This document shows, in pieces, positions 35,164-45,504 of a DNA stretch of 64,000 nt. The first letter of the stretch is position 1, and every line of letters starts with the position of its first letter. The position numbers and the translations under genes were made by a program. This DNA comes from Nocardia sputorum (GTDB lineage Bacteria > Actinomycetota > Actinomycetes > Mycobacteriales > Mycobacteriaceae). Below the pieces are notes generated by a model, which was not told the DNA's origin, did no database searches, and saw nothing but the letters and a program-made list of their open reading frames with translations. Location of the stretch: positions 1,736,001-1,800,000 of the forward strand of contig NZ_AP026978.1 in assembly GCF_027924405.1 (NCBI RefSeq). The letters are read 5' to 3'.

Positions 35164-35408
35164 GGCGGTGCGGTGGGGCTCGTGCCGGTCGGATGGCATG
35201 CCGGTGGTGCGCCCGGCACACGGCGGGGCGGGAAGGCGGATGGGCACGGCACTATCGTGCCAGACTCGCGAGGCTGCGCCGGACCAGCGTCGGTCGTGGC
35301 GTGCGCAGTCCTCGACCACTGGTCCTTTACACTCTCGTGGCGCGTTACGCTAGACCTTCGGTAGAGAATTCTCCCGCCGCGTCACAACTGAACCAGGAGC
35401 CGCCCCAT

Positions 35409-36074
35409 ATGCCGATGCCGACCGAGGAAAGGGTGAGCCAGCTCGTAGCTGGTCTCGTCGAACGCCGAGGATTCGACCTCGAGGGCGTCGAGATCTCGAC
35501 GGCGGGCACGCGCGTGGACGCGCAGGCTCGGGTGCAGGTGACCGTGGACCGCGACACCTCCGATCTGGATTCCCTGGCGAGTCTGAGCACCGAGTTGTCG
35601 GCGCTGCTGGACGACGCCGGGGAGTTCGGCGAGACGCCCTACCTGCTGGAGGTCACGACCCCCGGGATCGACCGCCCGTTGAGCGCCGCCCGGCACTGGC
35701 GGCGGGCGCAGGGGCGGAAGGTACGCGTCCGGCTGCGTGCGGATGCGCAACCGCCGGAAGGATCGGCGACCTTCGAGGCCAGGGTCGGCGCGCTCACGGG
35801 GGATTCCGTGGCGCTGGTGCTCGGCGGCAAACGCGACCCGCACCGGGTGACCGTTCCGCTGGCCGACATCGCCACGGCCGTCGTCCAGGTCGAGTTCTCG
35901 CCTCCGGGCGCGCGGGAACTGGAACTCGCGGGCGGAGTCGTTCCGGGGCGGCCCGCTCCGGGCCAGGAAGACGCGGTGGCGGTCGACGACGCCGCGCAGC
36001 TTCGAGGAACACCGAATGCACCATCCGAATCCGTAACAGCGTCCGATTCGCCGACCGAAGGGATCGTGGAATGA
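35409..36074 (+). CDS. rimP: Ribosome maturation factor RimP
   Basis: 221 residues from ATG 35409, with GGAG upstream. RimP assists 30S subunit maturation. Seen are the N-terminal domain with [21 protein letters not shown], the segment [18 protein letters not shown], and the signature [14 protein letters not shown] followed by [16 protein letters not shown]. An acidic, low-complexity tail from about residue 170 ([18 protein letters not shown]) is an actinobacterial extension. The start of the next gene overlaps its stop, so rimP and nusA are translationally coupled. Confidence 0.95.
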   Translation: MPMPTEERVSQLVAGLVERRGFDLEGVEISTAGTRVDAQARVQVTVDRDTSDLDSLASLSTELSALLDDAGEFGETPYLLEVTTPGIDRPLSAARHWRRAQGRKVRVRLRADAQPPEGSATFEARVGALTGDSVALVLGGKRDPHRVTVPLADIATAVVQVEFSPPGARELELAGGVVPGRPAPGQEDAVAVDDAAQLRGTPNAPSESVTASDSPTEGIVE

Positions 36075-37102
36075 ACATCGAAATCGAAGCCCTGCGCGCG
36101 ATCGTCGCCGACAAGGGGATCTCGATCGAGACCGTGATCTCCGCGATCGAGTCGGCGCTGCTCACCGCGTACCGCCACACCGAGGGCCACCAGCCGAACG
36201 CGCGCATCGACATCAACCAGAAGACCGGCGTGGTCCGGGTGATGGCGCGCGAGGTGGACGCCGACGGCAACGTGATCTCCGAATGGGACGACACCCCGGA
36301 GGGATTCGGCCGGATCGCGGCGACCACCGCCAGGCAGGTCGTGCTGCAGCGGCTGCGCGACGCGGAGAACGAGAAGTCCTTCGGCGAGTTCTCCACCCAC
36401 GAGGGCGACATCGTCGGCGGCGTGGTGCAGCGTGACGCGCGCGCCAACGCCCGCGGCACCGTCGTGGTGCGCATCGGCAGCGAGCTGCACGGCACGGAGG
36501 GATTGATCCCGCCCGCCGAGCAGGTGCCGGGCGAGACCTACGAGCACGGCGACCGGATCAAGTGTTACGTCGTCGGCGTCTCCCGGGGTCCGCGCGGCCC
36601 GCAGATCACGCTCTCGCGCACCCACCCGAACCTGGTGCGGCGGCTGTTCGCGCTGGAGGTGCCGGAGATCGCGGACGGCTCGGTGGAGATCGTCGCCGTG
36701 GCCCGCGAGGCGGGGCACCGATCCAAGATCGCGGTGCGCACCACGGTGCCCGGGGTCAACGCCAAGGGCGCCTGTATCGGGCCCATGGGGCAGCGCGTGC
36801 GCAACGTGATGAGCGAACTGGCCGGCGAGAAGATCGACATCATCGACTACGCCGAGGATCCGGCGGCGTTCGTCGGCAATGCCCTCTCGCCGTCGAAAGT
36901 GGTATCGGTCACCATCGTCGACGCCGAGGCCAGGGCGGCCCGCGTCGTGGTGCCCGATTTCCAGCTCTCCCTGGCCATCGGCAAGGAGGGGCAGAACGCC
37001 CGCCTGGCCGCGCGCCTGACCGGCTGGCGCATCGATATCCGCAGCGACGCCGCTCCCGGTGACATGGGCGGATCCGTCCGGACGGAGGCGCATCGGAGTT
37101 GA
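36071..37102 (+). CDS. nusA: Transcription termination/antitermination factor NusA
   Basis: 343 residues from ATG 36071, overlapping the rimP stop by 4 bases. NusA binds RNA polymerase and nascent RNA to control pausing and termination. Domain order: N-terminal RNAP-binding domain ([22 protein letters not shown]), S1 domain from about 120 ([27 protein letters not shown]), then two KH domains with the [28 protein letters not shown] and [24 protein letters not shown] signatures. As in mycobacteria there is no C-terminal acidic repeat region, so the length is near 345. Confidence 0.97.
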   Translation: MNIEIEALRAIVADKGISIETVISAIESALLTAYRHTEGHQPNARIDINQKTGVVRVMAREVDADGNVISEWDDTPEGFGRIAATTARQVVLQRLRDAENEKSFGEFSTHEGDIVGGVVQRDARANARGTVVVRIGSELHGTEGLIPPAEQVPGETYEHGDRIKCYVVGVSRGPRGPQITLSRTHPNLVRRLFALEVPEIADGSVEIVAVAREAGHRSKIAVRTTVPGVNAKGACIGPMGQRVRNVMSELAGEKIDIIDYAEDPAAFVGNALSPSKVVSVTIVDAEARAARVVVPDFQLSLAIGKEGQNARLAARLTGWRIDIRSDAAPGDMGGSVRTEAHRS

Positions 37103-37224
37103 CCGGAGCCCGCCCGCGGAGTGCTCGGGATGACAGGTTCGTAACTTCCGCGGGGGAGGGGTTCGGCGTTCCGAGCGTGGCAGCGGTAGAGTGGTCCAAG
37201 GTTCAGTCCGAGCCTTCGGCTTCG

Positions 37225-37557
37225 ATGCCCGATCGCACCACCGAGCAGCACCCGGCGCGCCAGCGCCGAGCCGCTCCCGTGCGGACGTGTATCGGGTGCC
37301 GGAAGCGCGAACTGGCCGTCGATCTGTTGCGGATCGTGGCTCGGGACCGTGAGACCGGAGACGGCTCCCACGTCCTCGAGATCGTTCCCGATCCGCGGCG
37401 CAGACTTCCCGGACGGGGTGCCTGGCTGCACCCCCTTTCGGCTTGTCTGCTCGCGGCAGAGCGGCGCCGAGCGATCGGCAGAGCACTACGAGTGTCCGGA
37501 CATCTGGATATCTCAGCCCTGGAGCATTACCTCGAGAACAGGCACGAGCACTCATGA
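37225..37557 (+). CDS. ylxR: YlxR family RNA-binding protein
   Basis: 110 residues from ATG 37225; starts further upstream in the same frame (to 37099) are possible because no good ribosome binding site decides it. The YlxR core is clear: PVRTCIGCRKRELAVDLLRIVA near residues 20-40, with a C-x-x-C pair, then a basic region GRGAWLHPLSACLLAAERRRAIGRALRV. YlxR proteins are small nucleoid/RNA-associated regulators encoded between nusA and infB in many bacteria, exactly as here. Confidence 0.9.
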   Translation: MPDRTTEQHPARQRRAAPVRTCIGCRKRELAVDLLRIVARDRETGDGSHVLEIVPDPRRRLPGRGAWLHPLSACLLAAERRRAIGRALRVSGHLDISALEHYLENRHEHS

Positions 37558-37665
37558 GCACACCGTGAAGTACCAACGATGAACGTCCATCGGAGATAAC
37601 CCGAGGTCGTGCGGGCCGCCGTCCCCAGAACGGTGGGGCTGCTCGACCTCTCAGTGAGGAGAGCA

Positions 37666-40600
37666 GTGGCAGGCAAGGCCCGCGTGCACGAGTTGGCCAA
37701 AGAACTCGGTGTCACGAGCAAGGAACTACTCGCAACGCTCAAGGAGCAGGGCGAGTTCGTGAAGTCGGCGTCCTCGACGGTGGAAGCTCCCGTCGCGCGC
37801 CGGCTGCGTGAGTCGTTCGCGGCGAAATCCGCCCCGTCCAACGGCAACAAGCCGGGTGCACGCCCCGGATCGTCCGGCCGTCCGGCCCCCAAGCCCACGG
37901 GCGGCGGCCCGCGTCCCGGTCCCCGTCCGTCGGCGCCCACTCCGGCGCCCACCGCGCAGGAGACCGCCGCCCCCGCCGCGCGCACCGGCGAATCCCCGGC
38001 CGTGAAGCCGGGCCCCGCCGCGCGTCCGGGACCGTCCCCGGCGCCCAAGCCCCCCGCCCGGGAATCGGTCAACCCGCAAGCCGCGGCGGCCTCGGGCGCG
38101 ACCGCGAGCTCCGCGCCCGCGCCGGCCGGTCCGCGGCCGACGCCGGGTGGCCCGCGCCCCGGCCAGCAGCAGCGACCCGGCGCCCCCGCCCCCGGTGGCC
38201 AGCGCCCGGGTGGTGCTGGTTCCGGCCCGCGCCCGGGGCCGAAGACCCCGCGCGTCGGTAACAACCCTTACTCGTCCGCTCCCGAGCGGCCCGCGCCGCG
38301 TCCGGCCCCCGGTCAGGGTGGTCCGCGTCCCGGTCCGGCTCAGGGTGGTCCGCGTCCCGGCCCGTCCCAGGGTGGTCCGCGTCCCGGTCCGGCTCAGGGC
38401 GCCCCGCGTCCCGGTCCGGCCCAGGGTGGCCCGCGGCCGACGCCCGGTCCGGGTGGTCCGCGTCCCGGCGGCCCGCGGCCGAGCCCCGGCTCGATGCCGC
38501 CTCGTCCGAACCCCGGCGCGATGCCGTCGCGTGCGGCGCGTCCCGGTGGCGCCGGAGGCCCCGGCGCCGGTCGTCCCGGCCGCCCCGGTGGCGCCGGTGC
38601 GGGTCGTCCCGGTGGTGGCGGCGGCGGTGGCTACCGCGGTGGCGGCGGCGCCCCCGGTGCGGGTGCCGGTGCGCCCGGTGCCGGTGGTGGCGCGGCCGGT
38701 GGCTTCCGCGGTCGTCCTGGTGGCGGCGGCGGTGGCGGCGGTCGTCCGGGTGGTCCCGGTGGCCGCGGTGGCGCGGCCGGTGCGTTCGGCCGTCCCGGTG
38801 GCGCGCCCCGGCGGGGCCGCAAGTCGAAGCGGCAGAAGCGGCAAGAGTACGACTCGATGCAGGCGCCCGCCGTCGGCGGCGTGCGGCTGCCGCGCGGCAA
38901 CGGCGAGATCATCCGGCTCGCCCGCGGCGCGTCGCTGTCGGACTTCGCGGAGAAGATCGACGCGAACCCGGCCGCGCTGGTACAGGCCCTGTTCAACCTC
39001 GGTGAGATGGTCACCGCGACCCAGTCGGTGAACGACGAGACCCTCGAGCTGCTCGGCAGCGAGATGAACTACGTCGTCCACGTGGTCAGCCCCGAGGACG
39101 AGGACCGCGAGCTGCTGGAGTCGTTCGATCTCACCTACGGCGAGGACGAGGGCGGCGAGGAAGACCTCGAACAGCGTCCGCCGGTGGTCACCGTCATGGG
39201 CCACGTCGACCACGGTAAGACCCGACTGCTGGACACCATCCGCAAGGCCAACGTCCGCGAGGGCGAGGCCGGTGGCATCACCCAGCACATCGGCGCCTAC
39301 CAGGTGCTCACCCACCTCGGCGACGAGGACCGGCTGATCACTTTCATCGACACCCCCGGTCACGAGGCGTTCACCGCCATGCGTGCCCGTGGTGCGAAGG
39401 CCACCGACATCGCGATCCTGGTGGTCGCCGCCGACGACGGCGTCATGCCGCAGACGGTGGAGGCGATCAACCACGCGCAGGCGGCCGACGTGCCGATCGT
39501 CGTGGCGGTCAACAAGATCGACAAGGAAGGCGCGAACCCGCAGAAGGTTCGTCAGCAGCTCACCGAGTACGGCCTGGTCGCCGAGGAATACGGCGGCGAG
39601 ACCATGTTCGTCGACATCTCCGCCAGGCAGAACATCAACATCGACGCGCTGCTCGAGGCGGTCCTGCTGACCGCGGACGCGGCGCTGGACCTGCGGGCGA
39701 ACCCGGACATGGACGCGCAGGGTGTGGCCATCGAGGCGCACCTCGACCGCGGCCGCGGCCCGGTGGCCACCGTGCTCATCCAGCGCGGCACCCTGCGGGT
39801 CGGCGACTCGATCGTGGCGGGAGACGCCTACGGCCGGGTGCGCCGGATGGTGGACGAGCACGGCGAGGACGTCGAGGCGGCATTGCCGTCGCGGCCGGTC
39901 CAGGTCATCGGCTTCACGTCGGTGCCGGGCGCCGGTGACAACCTGCTGGTCGTCGACGAAGACCGGATCGCGCGGCAGATCGCCGACCGGCGCAACGCGC
40001 GCAAGCGCAACGCGCTGGCCGCACGCAGCCGCAAGCGGATCAGCCTGGAAGATCTGGATGCCGCGCTGAAGGAAACCAGCGAGCTGAACCTGATCCTCAA
40101 GGGCGACAACTCGGGTACGGTCGAGGCCCTCGAAGAGGCGCTGCTCGGCATCCAGGTGGGCGACGAGGTGCGGCTGCGGGTGATCGACCGCGGCGTCGGT
40201 GGCGTCACCGAGACCAACGTCAACCTGGCTTCGGCGTCGAACGCGATCATCATCGGGTTCAACGTCCGTGCCGAGGGCAAGGCCACCGAGCTGGCCAACC
40301 GCGAGGGCGTCGACATCCGGTACTACTCGGTGATCTACCAGGCCATCGACGAGATCGAGAAGGCCCTCAAGGGCATGCTCAAGCCGATCTACGAAGAGGT
40401 CGAGCTGGGTCGCGCCGAGATCAGGGCGATCTTCCGTTCGTCGAAGATCGGCAACATCGCCGGTTGCATGGTCACGTCGGGATCGGTCAAGCGCAACGCC
40501 AAGGCGCGCCTGCTCCGCGACAACGTGGTGATCGCCGAGACGATGACGATCTCGTCGCTGCGCCGGGAGAAGGACGACGTCACCGAAGTCCGCGAGGGCT

Positions 40601-40689
40601 TCGAATGCGGTATGACGGTCACCTACGCCGACATCAAGGAAGGCGACATCATCGAGGCCTACGAGCTGCGCGAGAAGCCGCGCGACTGA
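37666..40689 (+). CDS. infB: Translation initiation factor IF-2
   Basis: 1007 residues from GTG 37666, preceded by GAGGAG. IF-2 is the GTPase that places initiator tRNA on the 30S subunit. The N-terminal IF2_N fold ([31 protein letters not shown]) is followed by a Pro/Gly/Arg-rich unstructured linker of roughly 370 residues. The GTPase follows (G1 GHVDHGKT at 512-519, DTPGH, NKID), then translation barrel domains. The linker holds five imperfect tandem copies of a 9-residue unit like GGPRPGPAQ, then glycine-rich runs, so the linker is much longer than in E. coli. Actinobacterial IF-2 linkers are commonly extended. Confidence 0.97.
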   Translation: MAGKARVHELAKELGVTSKELLATLKEQGEFVKSASSTVEAPVARRLRESFAAKSAPSNGNKPGARPGSSGRPAPKPTGGGPRPGPRPSAPTPAPTAQETAAPAARTGESPAVKPGPAARPGPSPAPKPPARESVNPQAAAASGATASSAPAPAGPRPTPGGPRPGQQQRPGAPAPGGQRPGGAGSGPRPGPKTPRVGNNPYSSAPERPAPRPAPGQGGPRPGPAQGGPRPGPSQGGPRPGPAQGAPRPGPAQGGPRPTPGPGGPRPGGPRPSPGSMPPRPNPGAMPSRAARPGGAGGPGAGRPGRPGGAGAGRPGGGGGGGYRGGGGAPGAGAGAPGAGGGAAGGFRGRPGGGGGGGGRPGGPGGRGGAAGAFGRPGGAPRRGRKSKRQKRQEYDSMQAPAVGGVRLPRGNGEIIRLARGASLSDFAEKIDANPAALVQALFNLGEMVTATQSVNDETLELLGSEMNYVVHVVSPEDEDRELLESFDLTYGEDEGGEEDLEQRPPVVTVMGHVDHGKTRLLDTIRKANVREGEAGGITQHIGAYQVLTHLGDEDRLITFIDTPGHEAFTAMRARGAKATDIAILVVAADDGVMPQTVEAINHAQAADVPIVVAVNKIDKEGANPQKVRQQLTEYGLVAEEYGGETMFVDISARQNINIDALLEAVLLTADAALDLRANPDMDAQGVAIEAHLDRGRGPVATVLIQRGTLRVGDSIVAGDAYGRVRRMVDEHGEDVEAALPSRPVQVIGFTSVPGAGDNLLVVDEDRIARQIADRRNARKRNALAARSRKRISLEDLDAALKETSELNLILKGDNSGTVEALEEALLGIQVGDEVRLRVIDRGVGGVTETNVNLASASNAIIIGFNVRAEGKATELANREGVDIRYYSVIYQAIDEIEKALKGMLKPIYEEVELGRAEIRAIFRSSKIGNIAGCMVTSGSVKRNAKARLLRDNVVIAETMTISSLRREKDDVTEVREGFECGMTVTYADIKEGDIIEAYELREKPRD

Positions 40690-40704
40690 TAGACCGAGAC
40701 GACA

Positions 40705-40735
40705 CCGGACGCCGCGCGAAGAGCGCGGCGTCCGG
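40705..40735 (+). terminator. Strong hairpin terminator after infB
   Basis: Perfect 13-bp stem CCGGACGCCGCGC (40705-40717) and GCGCGGCGTCCGG (40723-40735) with loop GAAGA, starting 16 bases after the infB stop. It separates infB from the DUF503 gene, 30 bases further on, which therefore may have its own promoter or read through partially. Confidence 0.75.
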
Positions 40736-40764
40736 CCGGTCTTCCTGAACTGGGGAGGGTAAGG

Positions 40765-41055
40765 GTGTACCTGGGTGCACTGGAGTTCGACCTGCTGCTC
40801 GGCGACGTGCATTCGCTGAAACAGAAGCGCTCGGTGATCCGGCCGATTCTGGCCGAATTGCAGCGTTTCGGTGTGAGTGCCGCCGAAGGTGGGGAACACG
40901 ATCTATACCGTCGTTCGCTGCTGGGCGTGGCCATGGTCAGTGCGGGCATGGATCACCTGACCGAGGTGCTGGACAGATGTGAACGGCACGTCGCGGCCCG
41001 CCCGGAGTTACAGTTGCTGGCGGTGCGCCGCCGAATCTTCGGCCCCGAGGACTGA
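40765..41055 (+). CDS. DUF503 family protein
   Basis: 96 residues from GTG 40765. The family pattern is strong: [27 protein letters not shown] at the N-terminus, a conserved E-G-G-x-H-D motif (here [21 protein letters not shown]), and [20 protein letters not shown]503 proteins are small alpha/beta folds of unknown function, commonly encoded between infB and rbfA, as here, so a link to ribosome biogenesis or translation is suspected but unproven. Confidence 0.9.
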   Translation: MYLGALEFDLLLGDVHSLKQKRSVIRPILAELQRFGVSAAEGGEHDLYRRSLLGVAMVSAGMDHLTEVLDRCERHVAARPELQLLAVRRRIFGPED

Positions 41056-41143
41056 CCGCGGCGCAGCGACGGAGCTCGGGTGGCGGCACCGAGCCACGCG
41101 ACGACCGCCACCGAACAGAGTTGATAGTGAGGAGGAAACGGCC

Positions 41144-41587
41144 ATGGTGGACCAAGCCAGGGCACGCCGACTCGCCAAGCGGATCTCCTCGATCGTCGCG
41201 ACCGCGATCGAATACGAGGTGAAGGACCCGCGGCTGCGTTTCGTGACCGTCACCGACGCCAAGGTCACCGGCGATCTCCGGGAGGCGACGGTGTACTACA
41301 CCGTGATGGGCGAAACCCTCGACGCCGAACCGGATTACGACGGTGCGGCGGCCGGACTGGAGAAGGCCAAGGGCGTCCTGCGTTCCAAGGTGGGCGCGGG
41401 AACCGGGGTGAAGTTCACTCCGACGCTGGCATTCGTACTGGACACCGTGCCCGACGCGGCACGGCAGATGGAGGAACTGCTCGCCAGGGCGCGGGCCGCG
41501 GACGACGCGGTCGCCAAGGCGGCCGCCACCGCCAGGCACGCGGGCGACGCCGACCCCTACAAGCTCGAACGCGACGCCGACGAGTGA
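41144..41587 (+). CDS. rbfA: Ribosome-binding factor A
   Basis: 147 residues from ATG 41144, with GAGGAGG upstream. RbfA is a cold-shock KH-like factor that binds the 30S subunit and assists 16S rRNA 5' maturation. Visible are [50 protein letters not shown] and the strand [27 protein letters not shown]-terminal tail of about 25 residues extends beyond the core. It lies in the standard infB-rbfA-nrnA order. Confidence 0.95.
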   Translation: MVDQARARRLAKRISSIVATAIEYEVKDPRLRFVTVTDAKVTGDLREATVYYTVMGETLDAEPDYDGAAAGLEKAKGVLRSKVGAGTGVKFTPTLAFVLDTVPDAARQMEELLARARAADDAVAKAAATARHAGDADPYKLERDADE

Positions 41588-41600
41588 CATGCGGTAGTCG

Positions 41601-42602
41601 ATGACGACGATGCGGGAAACGGCCGGTTTGGACGCGGCCGTGGCGGCGCTGGACGCCGCGGGCTCGGTGACCATCATCTGCCATGTGCAGCCCGATGCGG
41701 ACACCATCGGAAGTGGTCTCGCGCTGGCGTTGGTCCTGCACCGGCGCGGGATCCCGGTGCAGGTGTCGTTCGCCGAGCCGGCGGAGTTGCCCGCATCGAT
41801 GCGGTCGCTGCCCGGTGTGCGGCATCTGGTGGCGCCCGCCGACGTGCGTGCCGAGGTCGACCTGCTGGTCACGGTCGACTGCGGCAGCGCGGGCAGGCTC
41901 GGCGCGCTCGCCGACCGATTGCCCGGCGCCGCAACGACAATGGTGATCGATCACCATCGGTCGAACACGCGCTTCGGTGCGATCAACCTGGTCGACCCCG
42001 GCGCGGAATCCACCACGAGCGTGATCGCGCGGTTGCTCGACGCGTGGGGGGTGGCGATCGATGCGGAGGTGGCGCACTGCCTGTATGCCGGTCTGGTCAC
42101 CGACACCGGTTCGTTCCGGTGGGTGCGGCCGGGTACCCACGAATTGGCGGAGCGACTGCTGGCCACCGGAATCGATGGCGCGGAGATCGCGCGCACACTG
42201 ATGGACACCCACCCGTTCGGGTGGCTGCCCATGCTGTCTCGGGTGCTCGGGACGGCCCAACTCGTTCCCGAGGTCCGCGGCGGTGTGGGGTTGGTGTACG
42301 CGTTCGTGCGTCGCGACGACATCGATGACGTGCGGTCGGAGGAGATCGAGAGCGTGATCGATATCGTGCGCACGACCGCGGAGGCCGGAATCGCCGCGGT
42401 ATTCAAGCAATCTCGGGTCGTACCGGATCGGTGGACGGTGTCGCTGCGCTCGCGCGACAGCGGATCGCGCGCGGGTGACGGGGTCGACGTCGCGGAGGTG
42501 GCGACCGGGTTGGGCGGCGGCGGCCACCGTTTCGCCGCCGGATACACCGCCTACGGCTCGCCTGACGATCTGGTCGGTGCGCTGCTGGCCGCGCTCGGGT
42601 GA
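41601..42602 (+). CDS. nrnA: DHH/DHHA1 bifunctional oligoribonuclease and PAP phosphatase NrnA
   Basis: 333 residues from ATG 41601. NrnA degrades short RNAs and hydrolyses 3'-phosphoadenosine 5'-phosphate; the mycobacterial version also hydrolyses cyclic dinucleotides. Motifs: QPDADTIGSGLALALVL near residue 33, the VTVDCGSAG segment, DHHRSNTRFGAINLVDPGAESTTS, then C-terminal DHHA1 with the GGGGHRFAAGYTAYG glycine loop. All Asp/His clusters needed for two Mn ions are present. Position between rbfA and the MATE gene matches M. tuberculosis. Confidence 0.95.
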   Translation: MTTMRETAGLDAAVAALDAAGSVTIICHVQPDADTIGSGLALALVLHRRGIPVQVSFAEPAELPASMRSLPGVRHLVAPADVRAEVDLLVTVDCGSAGRLGALADRLPGAATTMVIDHHRSNTRFGAINLVDPGAESTTSVIARLLDAWGVAIDAEVAHCLYAGLVTDTGSFRWVRPGTHELAERLLATGIDGAEIARTLMDTHPFGWLPMLSRVLGTAQLVPEVRGGVGLVYAFVRRDDIDDVRSEEIESVIDIVRTTAEAGIAAVFKQSRVVPDRWTVSLRSRDSGSRAGDGVDVAEVATGLGGGGHRFAAGYTAYGSPDDLVGALLAALG

Positions 42603-42959
42603 CCGTGGGCCTCGAATTCCGCACGGCCGGAGCATGGTCCGATCGCCGGATCGTCGCATGGCCGGAGCGGTCCACGGATAGCTCGGCTTGGGTGGCATCC
42701 GGGCACGGCTGTGCCGACGCCGGCGCGCTCGACCGCCGGACACTGCGACGAGCAGCGCCGGGGCCTGCCGCCCCGCCCGTACCGGCGATCCGCTCTCCGC
42801 GCCTGGATGCTCAGGTCGCCGCGCGCTGTTCGGGAGCTGTCGTAGCGTTGTCGGCGCGGCCGGTGACGGTACGGCTCGCGCCTACGCCGCGCAGTTCGTC
42901 GGTGAGTCGTGCGAACGTGGGACGACGGCGGGCGCGCGGGCCGAGCAGCGGAGGTACCG
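42603..42959. other. 357-bp gene-free stretch between nrnA and MATE gene
   Basis: A 124-codon open frame (42599-42970) could start at a GTG overlapping the nrnA stop, but its product is Ala/Arg/Pro-rich with no motif or hydrophobic pattern, so I do not call it. I see no strong hairpin. The MATE promoter probably lies near the right end. Confidence 0.45.
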
Positions 42960-44345
42960 GTGAAGGCTGAGAGTCCCCGTGGCGAGGAGGTCAGCGGTCC
43001 GGTCGCGCGCCCGGTCGGCGTCGACCGAGCCGCAGGCGCCGGGCCGAAGCGCATCCTCGGGCTCGCGTTGCCGACCCTCGGCGTACTGGTCGCCGAACCG
43101 ATCTACCTGCTGTTCGACTTGGCCGTGGTCGGCAGGCTCGGCGCGCTCGCGCTGGCCGGGCTCGCCGTCGGCGGGTTGATCCTGGCGCAGACGAGTTCGC
43201 AGCTGACCTTCCTGTCCTATGGCACCACCGCGCGATCCGCCCGCCGTCACGGCGCGGGCGATCACCGGGGGGCCGTCGCCGAAGGCGTGCAGGCCACCTG
43301 GATCGCGCTCGCCGTCGGCGCCGTGATCCTGCTCCTCGTACAAGCGCTCGCGGTGCCGGTGACCAGCGCCATCGCGGGCGGCGGGGACATCGCGCGGGAA
43401 GCGCTGGGCTGGGTGCGGATCGCGCTGTTCGGCGTGCCGCTGATCCTGATCTCCATGGCGGGCAACGGGTGGATGCGCGGCATCCAGGAGACGCGCAGGC
43501 CGCTGGTCTACGTGGTCGCGGGGCTGGCGGTATCGGGCATCCTGTGCCCGGTGCTGGTGCACGGGCTCCTCGGCGCGCCGCACCTGGGCCTGCCCGGCTC
43601 TGCGGTGGCCAATGTGGCGGGTCAGATCGTCACCGCGGTCCTGTTCCTGAACGCGCTGATCCGCGAGGGCGTTTCCCTGGCCCCACATTGGTCGGTCATG
43701 CGGGCGCAGCTCGTGCTCGGTCGCGACCTGATCGTCCGCAGCTTCGCCTTCCAGGCGTGCTTCGTCTCGGCGGCGGCGGTCGCCGCGCGGTTCGGCGCCG
43801 CGTCGGTGGCGGCCCACCAGCTCGTGCTGCAACTGTGGAACTTCCTGGCGCTGGCCCTGGACGCGCTGGCCATCGCCGCCCAGACGCTCACCGGCGCCGC
43901 TCTGGGCGCGGGCGACGTCACCGGCGCCCGCGGGATCGCGCGGCGCGTGACCCGCTGGTCGGAGATCTTCAGCCTCGGGCTCGCCGCCTGCTTCGCGGCG
44001 GGGGTGGTGGCGATCCCGGCGCTGTTCACCGCCGATCCCGATGTGCTGGAGCGCGCGCACGTGGTGTGGTGGTTCTTCGTCGCGCTCATTCCGGTGGCAG
44101 GCATCGTCTTCGCCCTCGACGGCGTGCTGCTCGGCGCGGGCGACGCGGCGTATCTGCGCACCACCACGCTCGGCGCCGCGTTGCTCGGCTTCCTGCCCGC
44201 CATCTGGTTGTCGCTGGCCTTCGACTGGGGCGTGGCCGGAATCTGGTCCGGCCTCGCCGCGTTCATGCTGTTGCGGCTGATCGCCGTCGCGTGGCGGGCG
44301 CTGTCGGGCCGGTGGGCACTGGTCGGCGCCGAGATGCCGGGGTGA
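42960..44345 (+). CDS. dinF: MATE family efflux transporter (DinF-like)
   Basis: 461 residues from GTG 42960, chosen for the GGAGG just before it. A MATE exchanger has twelve helices; seen are ILGLALPTLGVLVAEPIYLLFDLAVVGRLG (helix 1-2) with the family P-x-x-D-x-x-x-V-G pattern, QTSSQLTFLSYGTTARSAR, and the repeated second half starting near ARRVTRWSEIF. DinF homologues use Na+ or H+ to export organic cations or other small molecules. The gene lies right after nrnA, as in M. tuberculosis. Confidence 0.9.
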   Translation: MKAESPRGEEVSGPVARPVGVDRAAGAGPKRILGLALPTLGVLVAEPIYLLFDLAVVGRLGALALAGLAVGGLILAQTSSQLTFLSYGTTARSARRHGAGDHRGAVAEGVQATWIALAVGAVILLLVQALAVPVTSAIAGGGDIAREALGWVRIALFGVPLILISMAGNGWMRGIQETRRPLVYVVAGLAVSGILCPVLVHGLLGAPHLGLPGSAVANVAGQIVTAVLFLNALIREGVSLAPHWSVMRAQLVLGRDLIVRSFAFQACFVSAAAVAARFGAASVAAHQLVLQLWNFLALALDALAIAAQTLTGAALGAGDVTGARGIARRVTRWSEIFSLGLAACFAAGVVAIPALFTADPDVLERAHVVWWFFVALIPVAGIVFALDGVLLGAGDAAYLRTTTLGAALLGFLPAIWLSLAFDWGVAGIWSGLAAFMLLRLIAVAWRALSGRWALVGAEMPG

Positions 44346-44400
44346 GCGACACCCGGCTCGGCCGGTGCGTGCGAATCCGTGCGGATGTGCCAAGGTAGGT

Positions 44401-45363
44401 GTGGTGATACCCAAGTTGATGGCGGTGAGCGACATTCACGTCGGGCACCAGGGGAATCGGCCGGTCGTCGAGCAGATCACGGCGGACTCGCCGGAGGACT
44501 GGCTCATCGTGGCCGGCGACGTGGGGGAGAAGACCGACGACATCCGGTGGGCGCTGGAGCTGCTGCGCGGCCGGTTCGCCAAGGTGATCTGGGTGCCGGG
44601 CAACCACGAGTTGTGGACGACGGCGAAGGACCCCGTGCAGATGGCCGGGGTGGCTCGCTACGACTACCTGGTGTCGATCTGCCGTGATCTGGACGTGCTG
44701 ACGCCGGAGGACCCCTTTCCGGTGTGGCAGGGCGCCGGTGCGGAGGAGCACGGCGGCGCGGTGACGCTGGCGCCGATGTTCCTGCTGTACGACTACTCGT
44801 TCCTGCCGGAGGGAGCCACCACCAAGGCGGAGGGCCTGGCGATCGCGCGTGAGCGCAACGTGGTGGCCACCGACGAGTTCCTGCTCTCGCCGGAGCCGTA
44901 CCTGACCAGGGACGCGTGGTGCCATGCGCGGGTGCAGGTGACCAAGCGCAAGCTCGACGCGCTCGCGCCCGGCACCCCGCTCGTGCTGATCAACCACTTC
45001 CCGCTGGTGCGGCAGCCGACCGATGTGTTGTTCTACCCGGAGTTCGCGCTGTGGTGCGGCACCGAGCTGACCGCCGACTGGCACACCCGCTACAACGTGG
45101 TCTGCTCGGTCTACGGTCACCTGCACATCCCGCGCACTTCGCATTACGACGGCGTCCGGTTCGAAGAGGTCTCGCTCGGCTACCCGCGGGAATGGCAGCG
45201 CCGCGGCCTTCCCGACCGACTGCTGCGGCAGATTCTGCCGACCCCGCAGTACCCGCCGGGCACGCTGAACAAGTGGGGCGGGCACTTCCAGGTGACGCCG
45301 GAAATGGAAGCCGCGGCCGCGGAGATGCGCAGCAAAGCGCAGCAGCGGCGTGGGCTGGCATAG
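44401..45363 (+). CDS. Calcineurin-like metallophosphoesterase
   Basis: 320 residues from GTG 44401 (GTG 44404 equally likely) after AGGTAGG. All five metallophosphoesterase motifs are present: SDIHVGH, GDVGEK, GNHELW, and C-terminal NHFPL and GHLH. This predicts a two-metal phosphodiesterase or phosphatase, with no signal peptide. In M. tuberculosis the orthologue (Rv2795c region) also precedes pptT, so the neighbours metallophosphoesterase-pptT-truB are an old arrangement. The substrate is unknown; because PptT makes 4'-phosphopantetheinylated proteins, a reverse hydrolase role has been proposed for such neighbours. Confidence 0.9.
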   Translation: MVIPKLMAVSDIHVGHQGNRPVVEQITADSPEDWLIVAGDVGEKTDDIRWALELLRGRFAKVIWVPGNHELWTTAKDPVQMAGVARYDYLVSICRDLDVLTPEDPFPVWQGAGAEEHGGAVTLAPMFLLYDYSFLPEGATTKAEGLAIARERNVVATDEFLLSPEPYLTRDAWCHARVQVTKRKLDALAPGTPLVLINHFPLVRQPTDVLFYPEFALWCGTELTADWHTRYNVVCSVYGHLHIPRTSHYDGVRFEEVSLGYPREWQRRGLPDRLLRQILPTPQYPPGTLNKWGGHFQVTPEMEAAAAEMRSKAQQRRGLA

Positions 45364-45504
45364 TCCGCTCACGGAGAGCGCAGTCGATCGGCACCGGCCT
45401 TCCACTGCACGCGTCCATCGTTGCGACAAAGGCGTTGCCGCGGCCTCGGGCGGATACCCGGCGCTGCGATCACCCCTCGTGTGGCTCGACTACGCTCGTC
45501 GGTG

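Noticed and set aside
37726..40899. 1057-codon antisense open frame over infB
   Set aside because: It arises from third-position GC bias; the Thr/Arg-rich repeats mirror the IF-2 linker.
42599..42970. Possible small gene after nrnA
   Set aside because: Translation could be coupled, but the product is Ala/Arg/Pro-rich without any recognisable motif.
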